Positions 43,650 to 55,629 of a stretch of 64,000 nucleotides of DNA are shown here, in pieces (the stretch's first letter is position 1; every line of letters starts with the position of its first letter). Below the pieces are notes generated by a model that ran no database searches, was not told where the DNA came from, and worked only from the letters and a program-made list of their open reading frames with translations. The DNA comes from Deroplatys truncata (Eukaryota; Arthropoda; Insecta; Mantodea; Mantidae). The DNA lies in NCBI GenBank assembly GCA_030765065.1, contig CM060975.1, positions 162,908,993 to 162,972,992 on the forward strand, given 5' to 3'. A program made the translations under genes and the position numbers.

Positions 43650-44340
43650 GGGTGTAAAAATCCTTAGCACGGCTTCCTTCGGAAGGGAATTAAAGCCAGT
43701 GGTCCTGTGTCAAGATTTACAGCACATAAAAGAACCTCAAGCCTGATAAAGAGGCCTCTGAGCAAAATTTCCGGTCTTTCATGCCCAATATAGAATGGGA
43801 CGCTAAGAACCATAGTAGTTAAAGAGTATCCATAAATAAAACTCAATTTATTTTGTGTAAGCTGCATTTTTTTATAATTAAGATGCAAACCATGAAATGT
43901 GTAACCATCCCATCCTATACCACTAACATCTATCATACCTATTTAAGATGCGATAGGACTCAACAAGGCACTCTCAAGTTGCAGATTCATATCCCTCACC
44001 CTCCTATGAATCTGCGGCCTGTCATACCTACAAAACAGTCCAACAAACCCCACATTTATATGGTTACTGGTCTTGCTGATGTCATATTGATTTTTTCAGT
44101 TATATAATTACGGTCTCTATCCAGGCTGTTCCCTGGCCCACCCACTATAATTTCATGATCCCTCTTAGTAAAACCAGAAGTTACTTTTATCAGATATTCG
44201 GTGACATAAGGAAAGCCCAACATTAGGTTTAACTGTACCTAATACATCAAAATCATTTCCCAAATCCTCTTTTAGCAGGGATGCTATGCCCCTCCCATGG
44301 CTACTCCCAAGTAACAAAATTGGTTTTTATGTAACCCTCA
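43650..44340 (-). pseudogene. LINE ORF1 SGNH-like relic
   Basis: On the minus strand, LGSSHGRGIASLLKED near 44318-44270 gives the GxSHG nucleophile block of the LINE-type SGNH fold. FCRYDRPQIHRRV is near 44025-43990, and the FHGLHLNYKK block (D/H pair region) is near 43880. Stops separate the blocks. It is comparable with the ORF1 at 32.7-33.1 kb. Confidence 0.6.
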
Positions 44341-44369
44341 TCTAAAACCTGCTCAGAGGGATTTGAGGA

Positions 44370-44460
44370 CTGTTCATCAGTTTCAAGTTGAAACTGATGA
44401 AAGTTATGACATTTGTAGTCAGCTGATGATGAAAGGAAGATCCTTTGAAACATGTTCCGA
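44370..44460 (+). other. Penelope-type terminal motif: hairpin plus hammerhead-like core
   Basis: CATCAGTTTCAA-G-TTGAAACTGATG (44375-44399) is a perfect 12-bp hairpin. It is followed by CTGATGATG, a helix AAAGGA-AGA-TCCTTT and GAAACATGTTCC (44412-44450). CTGATGA and GAAA are both intact hammerhead core strings. The same text occurs on the minus strand at 28275-28225. Confidence 0.5.
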
Positions 44461-46620
44461 ATGAACAGGTAGGTACCATGAAGTTGAATGTTAAACTCTG
44501 TGTTAGCTTATTAATTACTTCACTAACTTCCCAAGTAAGAAAATGTGGGAAAATAATATTAAAGCTTGAAAAAAATAAATACCATGGTAAACAATAATAC
44601 TAAATATTAAGAAGCATATTAAGAAGAGTGTATATGTAGCCTCTTCTAGAAAAAAAAAATCTGATTTTTTAACTGTAGTAGAATATAATGAAAGATGAAA
44701 CTTATCCTCAGATGGTTCAATATAAATATAAATTGTCCAAACTAAAGTATTATGAAAAAGAATTGTTTGATAATTTAACAAAAAGAGTACTCTTCCTTGA
44801 AATAAAATAAATAAGCTTATTATAAAACAAATATTTGCAGTTTTATTGACTTTTGAAGAAAGGCTTGTTAATTATTTATGGTGCCGTAATATCCTGCATC
44901 TGTTTCAAACTATATGGGGAGCTTTACACCCTGAATAGCATATGGCCTAAACAAAGGCATGTGTTACAACCATTTTCACTGTAGAATGCTATTTATGTAC
45001 CTAGCTCAGACTTTGTTTCTTTGTTTTTATTATAATGGCTCTTATAGAATCTTGCCTAGCACTGGAATGTGCTTTCTAAGGCATACAAACTGAAACTATA
45101 TAATGCTAGCATTTTCTTTTCCCTCAGTAGAGGCTCAGACATCCCCTTATAAGTGGGATCAGTATCATTACTATTTACTATTTTAAATGTGTTTAAAGTG
45201 CAATATATGCTTTATAAATGCATAGTAAATTAGTCAGTGGTAATAAAGAGTTCACTGTTTCTAGTCACAGAGTTTGCAAAGCACTGAGTTCTTCTTGTGA
45301 ACTAGGTCTTCTGTTAACCAGTGTGCGATGTATAGTATTTTAAATCTTACACTTTATATATATATATTATTTTTGGTAATTCCTATTTATACCTTTTATA
45401 CCTGAAATTTCAAGAAAATTTCCAAGCATATTCATAACAAGTAATCAAAAAATATGTATCAAAATCCAATAAAAATCAGCAATTTGAAAGTTTATTAACC
45501 TGATTAAGTTATCTTAATTTCCATTTTAAAATTTTTTCAAAATATTCTATAAATAGGAACGTACCAATTTTTTTAGCAGTAAAAGTTTAAAACCAGGTGT
45601 AACTTTGTAAACTAAGAACAGTCATGAAATTTAAACATTTTGAATCATCTGTATATCCCTTAAAAATAATTTTGTAAAGTTCCATCATTATAGTCAGTCC
45701 CTTAATATTAAAATTTCAATTGGAGTAAAATATAGGAGTATTATGTATTTCTCAACCTCAACTTGGAGTAGCAATAGACGATGCTTAAGCATATTACTCT
45801 GATTTTTCATTAAGAGTGCATGGAAAAACAAAACCAATGCTGTATACATGTCCCATGCAACTCAGATACTCTGAAAGAAAAATTAAGAGAAACTATAGAC
45901 AGGGCCAAATAGCAGGCAACTTAAATATTGGATCCTCAGTTTAGGGTGGTACATTATACATGTAACATTCATTTCAACTGATATTTTACCAGCTTTACAT
46001 ATGTGTACTGAAGACTATTTATTGCACAGAAACCTCTTTAATAGCCTTCATCAAGCGTTTGCCAATAGGTATGGACAATAGTATTGTAGGGAGTCTATGG
46101 GAAGAAGAAGCCTGTTAATAATTAACGTTTATGTAACTAACACATTTTGTTTTTCTTTATGGTTTAATAAAGACCACAACTGGTAATGTAATTTTATAGA
46201 ATACCTATATAGAGAGACAACATTTAATTACGTGTGTGCATCCAGTAACTGTTCTACCTATTTTAATTACATTATGTTTCACTATTGAAAAGTTTCATTT
46301 CCTCTTGGAAATATACTACTACATGGTAAATCCAACATTCTCAAATAAGTGGTTTTATCAGGATCTGGATTTTTCATAGTCTCTAACTTTGCTCCTCTTT
46401 CATGGAATATTAAAAATTGTTAGATATTTAAAAACTATGATTCCAAAGAAAATATAAAACACTTTAAAAGTTCACATTTTATGCTAATCTCAGGAACTAT
46501 TTCACCACTTTCGGCAATAACTGTTTCCAGTATTTATAATATTGGCAATAGTATAAGGAGATAATGCATAACGATGCTATAATTGCTTCTATTCCATATT
46601 AAGACTTGTGTTTAACCATT
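44461..46620. other. AT-rich DNA, possible intron of gene B
   Basis: No transposon or exon was recognised in about 2.1 kb. If the first exon at 46.6 kb belongs to gene B, this is the start of its long intron. Confidence 0.4.
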
Positions 46621-46627
46621 TACTCAC

Positions 46628-46705
46628 CATACAGAACTTCACTGCCATGGTTGTAAAAGCAGTCACTACTGGAGAGTGATTGTCAGAACAGATGAAGATG
46701 AGCTA
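46628..46705 (-). CDS. Candidate first exon of a secreted-peptide gene (gene B)
   Basis: On the minus strand, ATG at 46648-46646 opens MAVKFCM, which ends exactly at a consensus donor, G|GTGAGT (46627-46622). A Met-x-x-Lys start followed by hydrophobic residues is a typical signal-peptide N-terminus. The donor is phase 0, as is the acceptor of the gene B exon at 18758, whose hydrophobic run would complete the signal sequence. The 5' UTR would be about 50 nt, down from the TATA box at 46728-46733. The weakness is distance: the intron would be about 27.9 kb, though it is filled with transposons. No other minus-strand second exon was seen between them. Confidence 0.45.
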
Positions 46706-46727
46706 GGTAATGTCAAAAATCCATGCA

Positions 46728-46733
46728 TATATA
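46728..46733 (-). promoter_or_regulatory. Candidate TATA box
   Basis: CTATATATG on the minus strand lies about 80 bp upstream of the candidate start codon at 46648. That would place a transcription start near 46700, giving a compact promoter and a short 5' UTR. AT-rich sequence makes chance matches common. Confidence 0.35.
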
Positions 46734-46739
46734 GTAAAT

Positions 46740-48033
46740 ATCTAGTTCATACTTTCACTCCAACTCCCATTATATAACAGTTATTTCTCATATAGTTCTG
46801 GAATGCCATTCACTACTTTCCCTGAGTATTATTTTAAATGGAGGTCAAAGATAAGTATAGCACATGATTAGGAAAGGAACTGAAAGTTTAAAGATATTTG
46901 TGTAGATAGACACTTACCTACTTTTGCCAGCACAGCTTGTGTGTAATTACAGACAGCATATTATTTCCAAGAATCTTAATTAGCAACTCTATTCAACATA
47001 AGTGATGCTTTTGATTTTGAACTATACTTAAATAAAATCACTTTCAAATTTAATGAATAGCATAAAAGAGGAGGATGAAGTGGGGGAAGTCAGTATAAAT
47101 GTTGAAAATTAGTTGAAAAAGCATCCATTTTTCTGAGGACAAGCTTTTAAATGCAGCATTCAAGTTGTATGAACCAGGAAAATAGTAATCTTAACTTGGC
47201 TATAAAGGTTATAAAGGTAGAATTTTCATTCATAACTGGCCATGAAGATGGAATATCAGCAGTGTCACAATGCTGATATTTGATTATTGTACAATTGAAG
47301 CAATTATGACTGATTCTGTTACAAACTAAGTAATTGTGTTAAGAATTGTTTTAAATATTCAAAAGAGAAATACCTGCAGAATTGCTTTTAAAAAATTCAA
47401 TATACTAACACTACCTTGGCTATACATATACAAATGTCTAAAATATGTTGTAAAATCCATAAAGAAGACAAAAGTATGAATGTTCATAAACATAACTTCA
47501 TAAGCATTCATTAACTTGAATAAAGAAAAACTTCTTTAGAAAACAGATTAACAGGCTCATTAGAAAATAAATGCATTGAAAGCGATGCATAAGATTTATA
47601 CCATCATTCACCTCATTGGAATGAGGAAGCAACAAAAATAAAACAAACTAAGTGTTATCTTATTAACAATGCCTTTATACAGTAGAAGAATATAAAATAG
47701 CAAAAGCAAAGAATGCTTAACTTATTAAAAGTTTATACTAAAATTATACATACAGATTATGCACCAGGGGATGCACCTCTCCTTATATTTATGGTTAAAT
47801 TATAACTTTTTGTGTAGTTTATTTTGCATGATGAAAACTTTGTAAAATCATTACAATGATTAAATCAGTGAATAAATCTGAATCTAAATCTGAATTTGGC
47901 TATTGTAATCATCAAATACTACAATATTGTTTCTATGTAAAGGAACATATAGTTTTTACCTGCTACTCATGTAACTGGTTGCCAAGAAATATGTATTCAT
48001 AACTCATGTGATGGGAACCAACACATTCTTAAA

Positions 48034-48035
<2 letters not shown>
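46740..48035. other. Unassigned AT-rich DNA upstream of the candidate first exon
   Basis: No gene or transposon was recognised. It could contain distal regulatory sequence of the peptide gene, but nothing specific is visible. Confidence 0.35.

Positions 48036-48038
<3 letters not shown>

Positions 48039-48075
<37 letters not shown>
48039..48075. repeat. (GA)n microsatellite
   Basis: An uninterrupted AG run of 37 bp. Confidence 0.95.
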
Positions 48076-48079
<4 letters not shown>

Positions 48080-48474
48080 TATTTTTGTAACTTTATTTGT
48101 GGTAACCTCAAAATGTTTATTTGTGCTGAAATCTTGATAAGGTGTATTTTGATATTATATTTTTTTTATTAAATTCAATACTTTCTGTGTGTTGAATGCC
48201 TGTTTTTATTGCTAAGACAACATAGACAATGATGAACCCATAGCCTTTGGTCAAAAGGTAATTTGATATTAATATTTTCAGGAGGATACTACAAAAAGCC
48301 ACACTAGTGCCTTGTTACAGTGAGGAATCAAATACTGGTATGCATGTTAGCTGCTGGCCAGCATATAAAATAAAGCTGTTACATGAGCTACATCTACGGT
48401 ACTTGGGACATAGCATAATTATGTTTTTAAACAATGATACATCAACATTTATATATTTTTTGCTTTAGAAGTTA

Positions 48475-48775
48475 TTGTTTCAACACTTCCTATATGGCCA
48501 ATGACCTTCAGGGAAACTTTGTTCCACCAAGCAATGGCTGGACTTATTAGTTGACAGCACCCAGCAGGTGGTGTGTGTTACCTCCAATGGTAAGGTGATA
48601 ATGAGGATGGTGATGGTACAAGAGCACATCACTTTTAGCATGCACCCTGAACCATGCTGGGCCTTGGGGATACTCACATGAGCTAGTCAGAAGCTTGGAT
48701 AGGACTGACTTAAAATCATTACCCCAGAGTCAAGAATTGAGTCACACCCTCATAACAAAAGCCATGGACAAAACC
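48475..48775 (-). mobile_element. SINE family 2, diverged copy
   Basis: On the minus strand the body reads CCCAAGGCCCAGCATGG, then CACCATCCTCATTATCACCT, and the end CCTGAAGGTCATTGGCCATA. This matches the copy at 60055-60380 throughout. The tRNA-like head is decayed (B-box position CTCAATTCTTGAC). Confidence 0.7.
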
Positions 48776-48829
48776 ACTTAGCTTCTCCAGCACCCAACTT
48801 TAGAAGTAACCTACTAATAAAAATTTAAG

Positions 48830-49255
48830 GAATCAAGAGCAATTCAGCCAGGTTTACATGGGCGAATGTAAATCACCACAGTACCTAGCTGCAAACTCAG
48901 CTTTACCTGTGCAATATAAAAGGTTTGGAATTTTTTGCAAGCTTTTATGTCTTTAGTCAATGAATGGAGTTTAGCTTCCTGCACTGTCATTGGCTGGAAC
49001 CCAGTGTACCACTTGAGCGGTCTTGCATCCAAGTGGTGACCAAGCCCAATACTGTTAACTTGTCAGTTGCTTGTGTGGCTGTCAAGTAAGGCAGGCCAGC
49101 TGACAGCAAAGCAGGATAGGATTTGGTTATGGGTGTGAGGAATATCAAAACCAACAAATGTGTGGGGCACCGCTGAATGGTCACTCATCCAGCCAGTGAC
49201 CCAGCCCAATGATGTGTGAATGATGGAGTGATAGCCTTAAGTCAGATGTCCTAAG
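48830..49255 (-). repeat. Moderately GC-rich unassigned repeat next to the Jockey-like LINE
   Basis: On the minus strand it contains GGGCTGGGTCACTGGCTGG and a similar TGGGCTTGGTCACCACTTGG about 140 bp later. It may be 3' UTR of the Jockey-like LINE or an older SINE body. I cannot separate the two. Confidence 0.4.
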
Positions 49256-51305
49256 GCATATTTTGATAAACGGTAACTCTTCCTTCTTCTGATGCCCTAT
49301 GGTGGTTGCGACCCAGAGTATTCACCAGCTGATTTGGGATGGGTGGCAAGGGATCTCTCACGCACCATGTCCACGATATATTGGAGTCCGGAGTAGGTAT
49401 GTAGGATGTGAGATGGGAATCTATGCCCTGAATCATAGATCGTCCTTAGCGCCGTGTTCTGTACGGTCTGCAGCTTTCGGATGGTGGTCGCTGCCAGTAA
49501 TCCTCAGACCTCGCAGTCATACAGAATCAGGGGCGGGACAATTGCCTGATACAGACGTAGTTTTAGATAAGTAGGCATGCTGGGATAGATACAGGATACA
49601 ACTGTCTGAGTGCGGTGTGGCCGAGACCGACCTTTGCCCTGACAAGTGGAGTGAAAGTGAGCCCGCGGTCGAGTAGGATATTTGGCGAGGAAATTCTCCT
49701 CCGCAGCAACATCAGAGACCGCTCCGGCCACCAGCGACGGACTTTGCCCAGGATAAGGGGAGAGCTCTTTCCCGGGCTGATGGCCATTCTCCACCTCTCA
49801 TTCCACCTGCCGATAGCCTGGAGCTGTCGCTGTAGTGGAGGGAAACAGAAGCGGACATTTTTGTTCTGCGCCATTATGAGGACGTCGTCCGCATACTGAC
49901 ACGTAGCAATCCTGGGCTTCTTTGGGAAGTCAGACATGTAGACCGCAAATAGAAGCGGAGACAGTACCCTGCCTTCCGGGATTCTCGCCGCTATGGGTCT
50001 GACTGCTTAAACTTTTCCTTCCATTCACTCGGAATTTGCGGTCTCGTAGGAAACTACTTATCAGTGCAAGATAGCGAGGAGGGATATCTGCTTCCTTGAG
50101 TTCGTACAAAAGGCCTTGGAGCCACGTAATGACGAAGGTCTTCTCTACGTCTAGCAATACCGCGAGGCCTTGGAGTTTTCACGGAAATCCAGGGTAGCCT
50201 TTTCGGCCAATCGCAGTAACTGTAAGGTTGTGGAGTGTCCATGGCGAAAATCAAACTGATGATCCGAAGGAGATGCTTCTCAAAGATGGGGTGAGGCGGG
50301 ACAGAAGCAACAATTCAACAATTTTTGAGACGGTCGGGAGCAGGCTAATGGAGTGATAATTACATGGAAAGACCGGATCCTTGCCGGGTTTCAAGATACA
50401 CACCACTCTCTTCCTTCCAACAAGTTGGAAAGTGACGAAGATGTAGACACGCATTGAAAATCCTCATCAAGTGAACGACGGTCTTGCCGGGGAGGTGCTG
50501 GAGCATGGACGCCGTTACGCCATCATGTCGGGGGATTTGCTTGGGTTTATTCTTCGGGGTTCGGAAGTCACCTGTTTCGGGGCGACTATAGGAAGGTGGA
50601 TCTTCCTGTGGAGTGGTTGTGGTTCCTCATAGAGGTTCCACAGTCGCTTCCAAGAGGTCAGTGAAGTCTTTATACTAGGGGTCCTCCCGAGGTTCGAATT
50701 ATCATTCCAGATAGTCTGCAAACACTGTGGCATTCTCGTGGGGCTCAAAGGCGAGGCTCCCCCGAATGCCATGTAATGGATGCTGGTACTGAGTTTCATC
50801 CTTCCTGAAGGATTTAATCATCCGCCAGGGTTTCTTTTCCTGCAGGTTTACGTTTTTAATTGTGTTTTCCCAGATTACCTTTCTATGCTCACGGAGCAGT
50901 CGCCTTGCCAGGTTTTTGAACCCCTGGTATACTGCCCATACCCTTGGAGGGCGAAAACGCTGCCATAGCTTCCGGACAGTTGCCTTGGCATTTAGCAGCT
51001 TTCGGAATTCATTAGGAATTGTTTCCAGGTTTGGGTTGTCAGAAGAGATGTAGTATATGTGCGCATAGTGCATTTAGTGTGTGTTGGGAGAAGTCCGCTG
51101 CGCCGCTTCCAGCGTCTCAATGGAATCAATGCAAGGTCGCGTGTCTACAGACGGCTACGACGGTTCAGTTATACAACGACTGCATCCCGTCTACCTTATT
51201 TATCCACTCTGGGTTGACCAGGGCTGTCACATCAACTTTGGAGTCTACCGGAACAGGACCATGATCAGACTCCAGCTCGTTGACCGCCGAGAGCTCTAAA
51301 TGAAA
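49256..51305 (-). mobile_element. Jockey-like LINE, 3' portion, minus strand
   Basis: The GC-rich minus-strand sequence starts inside the endonuclease (FHLELSAVNELESDHGPVPV, 51300-51240, the SDH block). It passes a pre-RT region (51073-50702), the RT start VVCILKPGKDPVFP...YHSISLLPTVSKI near 50400-50330, and FAVLLDVEKTF near 50150. Next come SDFPKKPRIATCQYADDVLI (catalytic YADD, near 49910) and LLDRGLTFTPLVRAKVGLGH near 49680. The end is LRLYQAIVPPLILYDCEV near 49560-49510. Frameshifts are present. The adjoining plus-strand block 51306-51865 is the missing 5' part, inverted. Confidence 0.85.
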
Positions 51306-51861
51306 TGTAATGTTTTTGATGATCACCACAGCGGAACCAGACCACCAACCAATACTGCAAAGCCAACTACAAGGACAGCAACCACCGTCAGCACGGCATC
51401 GGAGCTCCAAACCACAACGGCCCCTTTTTCCGCCTTTGGAGACACCATTTCACAAGATTTGGAAGAATTCTGAGTGGTAACTCCGCGGTTCGCTGAACTC
51501 ATTAAAAAGGTTCTCCCTGCGCTAAGGAATTGCAAGATGCAGATCTCAAACCGTAATTAAACCCTATACAGAAACACAAGAGTTCTGTTTGAAACGCTGG
51601 AGCTTCTGTTCCCGAGCTCCGCCACGTAATTGCCTCCAGACTCGTCCGAAGGCCATTGCGAGCAGCATTTTGGAACGCTAACGGATTATGGAGACACTAC
51701 CCCAGCGTAGTTGAGTTTGTGCATTCCTATGGAATTGAAATTCTAATGGTCTGCGAAACGCATCTGGTACTAACTTCTCGCTGCTAAGTTATGTCACCCA
51801 TCGGTCATATCGAGTTGGCTGATCGGGGGGAAGCGGTACTGCAATCTTCATTCACAATCAC

Positions 51862-51865
<4 letters not shown>
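51306..51865 (+). mobile_element. Inverted 5' portion of the Jockey-like LINE
   Basis: The plus strand reads the end of ORF1 (KRFSLR near 51510, with an ORF1-type stop), then the endonuclease start: FWNANGLWRHYPS near 51670-51710, VEFVHSYGIEILMVCETHLV near 51711-51770, and the YVTHRSYRV block near 51788-51820. These normally lie upstream of the endonuclease end found on the other strand at 51300. The RNA-5' ends of both pieces meet at about 51305, the arrangement expected from twin priming. The copy ends against a CA microsatellite. Confidence 0.75.

Positions 51866-51944
<79 letters not shown>
51866..51944. repeat. (CA)n microsatellite
   Basis: About 79 bp of CA, at the outer edge of the inverted LINE segment. 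It may mark the target site. Confidence 0.95.
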
Positions 51945-51946
<2 letters not shown>

Positions 51947-53918
51947 GTTCCTCTCCACCACCCCCTAACAGCATATGGAAGCTTGTGCCATGACTTTCTA
52001 TTGACAGGCTAGTCACATTATTGATAGTGGTTTACAACTCTCCTGATCATGGCTTCTATGAAGCAGGCTACATCACCCTACTAATAAAATTTTTTCTAAA
52101 GTGTTTATTTTAGAACTACATAATTTAATTAGTTATTAAAGCTTTTATAGAAGAAGTTCATTACTTCAGTGCTTAGATTATTTGTGCCAGTTTTCAGTGA
52201 TATTCATTTTATATAAAGAGTGAAGTATTATTATTTAGGTTTGTTGTCATTAATTAGTTAAGAATATGGAAATTCTAAGGATTCTTAGTTATGGCATTCT
52301 GCTGGAACACATAGCAAACATTTACTTATTTTGAAAATGTTTGTGCTCTAGGTCAGGGTTTGCCAAGCTATGGCCCGGGGTCAAACCTGACCTGCAAGCT
52401 ACTTTTGTTTGCGCTGCTTACAATATTAAAAAATATAAATAAAAAGAAATGTTGTCCCTTGTTTTATTAGATTAATTTATTCATGAATTTCAAATGATTA
52501 AATAAAGTGAAGCGCTTAGATTTTTAATTGATATACAGAATAATGATCTACTGAAGGACATATACAAGGAAGGTAATTTGGTTGATTTTCACAACTGTCT
52601 GCTGAATGACATATTTCTTCATTTGAAAGGCTTTGTTACATGAGGACTATATTAGTGTTTGCATCAACCTGAAACAACATTTTCAAAAATGAAATACATC
52701 AAATCAAAATATGTTTGCTATGACTGATAAACGTTTACAGTCTGTTTTATGATAGGCAACCCAAAATTAGAACCATAAATGTCTGCAATTACAGCACATA
52801 AAAGTCAGTTTCATTTTTCTCATTGAATATGAACTGCTATTGATGTAAACATGCTTCATGTAAATTGCTTATGTCTATATATTGCCTATGAGTTACATCG
52901 TCATGAGACTATGAATGAAAGACTAATCACTTAGTAAGTGTTTAATTACATCAGTTCTTAATATGTAAGTCTAGATTTTAATTCAGTAAGACACGTGTCT
53001 GAAAACTAATCTGATCTGTGTTTCTTGTGCTTGCAAATTTGTTGTTCTTAACTTAAATTTATGTGACTTTTGTCTGTGATTCATTCTCTAATGGTTAATG
53101 TGGCCACTGTAATAACCCAGCTCTAGGTGATTTAAACCATTCTGAAATATTTAGGTTATTGACTGCTAAAACTGAGTAAAAGCAGACTAAGGATTTAAAA
53201 GGCCTGAGTATTAGAACATGAGCATGCCGGAGTTGTTAGAAGGTATGTATTAAAACTTTCCATTGTTATTTTTACTCCAGAAGGAATGGGTATAAAATAA
53301 AGGTTAAATATATTCCTTTATTATTCCATTTAATATTCATAGGTGTTATGGTGTAGTGACCGAGCATTCGAAGAATGCTGTCAAACAAGCAGAACACAGA
53401 GTGAAACAGAAAACAATTTGATCTTGCTCATAATGGTATAATATTTATATGATACTTATTTTTTTAATTGTCATTTTATCAAATACTGCAGATATGTGCA
53501 GCATATCCAATATCAAAACTTCTGAGTAAGCTTTATTCTTTAACATATATATGCAGTGAAGGTTCTGATGCCTAAACCTTTTAATAACCTTTGTATAAGT
53601 AGGTTTTGCTGTATTTATTAAATAATGTAATCAAGATCACTGTCAATGTTGAGTAAATACATAAAAACAGAAAGCTGTATCAGCATAACATCGGAAGCAG
53701 CACATCACGATTTATAATCAATTGAGAAGATGAATTCTCTTTATGACTATAGATTGTATCACTGTTGCACCTTATAAAATCACATACATTTTCTTGGTAA
53801 TGTGAGTCATGTGCTGCAAAAGGAGTAAGAATACTGTTAGGAATTCTCCATTATAATCTAGCTTGTGAACATCCATCTGATACACTGATGAGACATTAAG
53901 TTTAATACAGAAATTTTT
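51945..53918. other. AT-rich DNA with a hAT-like end
   Basis: CAGGGTTTGCCAAGCTATGG at 52354 resembles the terminus of hAT/Charlie-type elements, but I could not find the other end. The rest shows nothing supportable. Confidence 0.4.
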
Positions 53919-54060
53919 TTAAAATAGGGTAATTAGTAAAGAATTAAGGCCCTCAAGATTCCCTGATTTAAATGTATACCATTTTAATCTATGGAGGAAC
54001 TTAAAAACTAAAATGCATGCAAAAAGACCCTTTACATTGGACGAATTGGATATTAATCTG

Positions 54061-54381
54061 TATGTGGGTAGGAGGATTATTCCGTATGTGGGTAGGAGGT
54101 ATGAAATGTTAAGAAACTTACAGAATTCGGGTTTCAACCTTGTAACATCAAGGGCCCTAAGCCACAAGGCATAGCCGAGGGATGTTTTTTTAGAAGAAGA
54201 GGAGTGGAGCAGCTGTGAAGCGACAACAGGGCATAGCTGTAGGATCTACACATTTAAATTTGAATGAGAAGCCAGGATGCTACACAATCAATTCTGCATA
54301 TTAAAATGCCCTGATTCCGTAAAAGTTTCTTAACATTTCATACCTCCTACCCACATACGGAATAATCCTCCTACCTGCATA
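54061..54381. repeat. Inverted repeat inside the Polinton segment
   Basis: 54061-54119 and 54323-54381 are inverted copies of about 59 bp with very few mismatches, separated by about 200 bp. Each arm itself contains a 24-bp direct repeat (TATGTGGGTAGGAGGATTAT, then TCCG). On the minus strand it gives the repeated peptide IIPYVGRR. Origin unknown; a duplication-inversion is likely. Confidence 0.75.
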
Positions 54382-55053
54382 TGGAATAATGTCCAAATTA
54401 AAAGACAATATCAGGTGAGAAATACTTAGTTTGAGATATTGAACTCTCAAGTGTGAATGAAAATTTCCTGAGAGGATGCCAGAAATGTGTTGATAGAAGA
54501 CAACATTTCCAACATCTCTTATGATAAAGTATGTATAATAAACTGTAACTATGAGAACATGAGTGGTTGTGAGAATGTTATAACTGTTTTGGCAGGAGTG
54601 TGAGCTGAATAGGCCTGCATGCAAGCAGCCATGTGGTGGCCACAGTATGAAAGAAAAGCAGTATAATACTAAATTTCCGTCCTTATGCACAGCAAGCCAA
54701 TGCATCCCAGGATTAGTAACAGTATTCAAGTCAACTATAATTCTCTCTTTATGTAACGGTTTCAATGGTAGAGTGTGAATCATGTAAACTCCTTTAAAAT
54801 GTGGAAGATTCAAAAGTCTCACATATCTTTCAATATCTGCACCATTTAATTTTTTTGTGGGGGGAATAATCTCTTCAAGAACAGATGATTGCGCAGTGTT
54901 TGAGATCCCAAAGAAGAAATTTTTGGAGCAGATAAAAGATACATTGATATGCTTACGTCTGTCATTGTGATGCAAATAACATCTCACATATGACTGTAAG
55001 GTTAAGGATGAAGCTATACTTAGGGATTGCATACAAAAATCACAATACAGCAC
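54301..55053 (-). pseudogene. Polinton-type cysteine protease relic
   Basis: The open minus-strand frame holds LNLPHFKGVYMIHTLPLKP near 54820-54760. The GMHWLAVHKDGN block, with the catalytic His, lies near 54705-54670. Family members are adenain-like maturation proteases of about 200 residues with a His-Asp/Glu-Cys triad. The expected YFDSFG block is altered to YCFSFILWPP, and I cannot place the catalytic Cys with confidence. Neighbouring Polinton genes support the assignment. The C-terminal end runs into the inverted repeat at 54.3 kb. Confidence 0.65.
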
Positions 55054-55629
55054 AAAGCTTCGATGTCACATTTAGTCAAATATCTATTGGAATGAGATTT
55101 TTAAAATAACATATTGATCAGCAAGACAAGACTGAAGGTGCTAATGGATTCTGGAATGATCTGATGTACCTGACATAAACATATATTACAGACTATGTGA
55201 AACTTTTGAACTCCACTCCCTGACACTGTTGGTAACTTTTCTTTCTGAAACAGAAGAATAATGGATATAGCCAATTCTATAGAAGATATGAATTCTTCCA
55301 AATCTTGACACATCATGTTGGGAAAAAATGTGCAGAATTACAGAAACATACAGCTTCAATGCCTAGAGAGATGTTGTACTGCTTATCAGTGGTCTTCTAA
55401 AGCAACTGAGAGGTGAAATGATTATAACTTGCAAATAATACCTCCCAAAGGAATCTCACTAAGTTAATACATATATGCTAATAACAGGACTTGACATCTA
55501 CCATAAGTCACTGGTAAATGGAGACAGTTCCATAAACACATTTCCTCAGTCCGGCACAAGACTGACATGATAGTTGAAATTAAACAATGTTTAAACAGAA
55601 ATTAAACATTGATAAATATCTTGTTCCTA

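Larger units (their letters stand above)
40581..44340 (-). mobile_element. Decayed L2/CR1-like LINE with SGNH-type ORF1
   Basis: On the minus strand, ORF1 relics lie at 44330-43650 (GSSHGRGIASLL, then CRYDRPQIHRRV, and FHGLHLNYKK near 43870). Endonuclease relics with VIVVLYQLPKGNYEVF-type text and ICSDINIDYL lie at 43167-42748. RT lies at 42130-41098 and the C-terminus at 40766-40581. The gene order matches the LINE at 29.5-33.6 kb. Stops and shifts are frequent, so this copy is older. Domains are complete in outline, so it was near full length on arrival. Confidence 0.8.

Noticed and set aside
48480-49184. Short minus-strand frames with Thr/Leu-rich text
   Set aside because: They fall in SINE family 2 and the adjoining unassigned repeat; no protein family is recognised.
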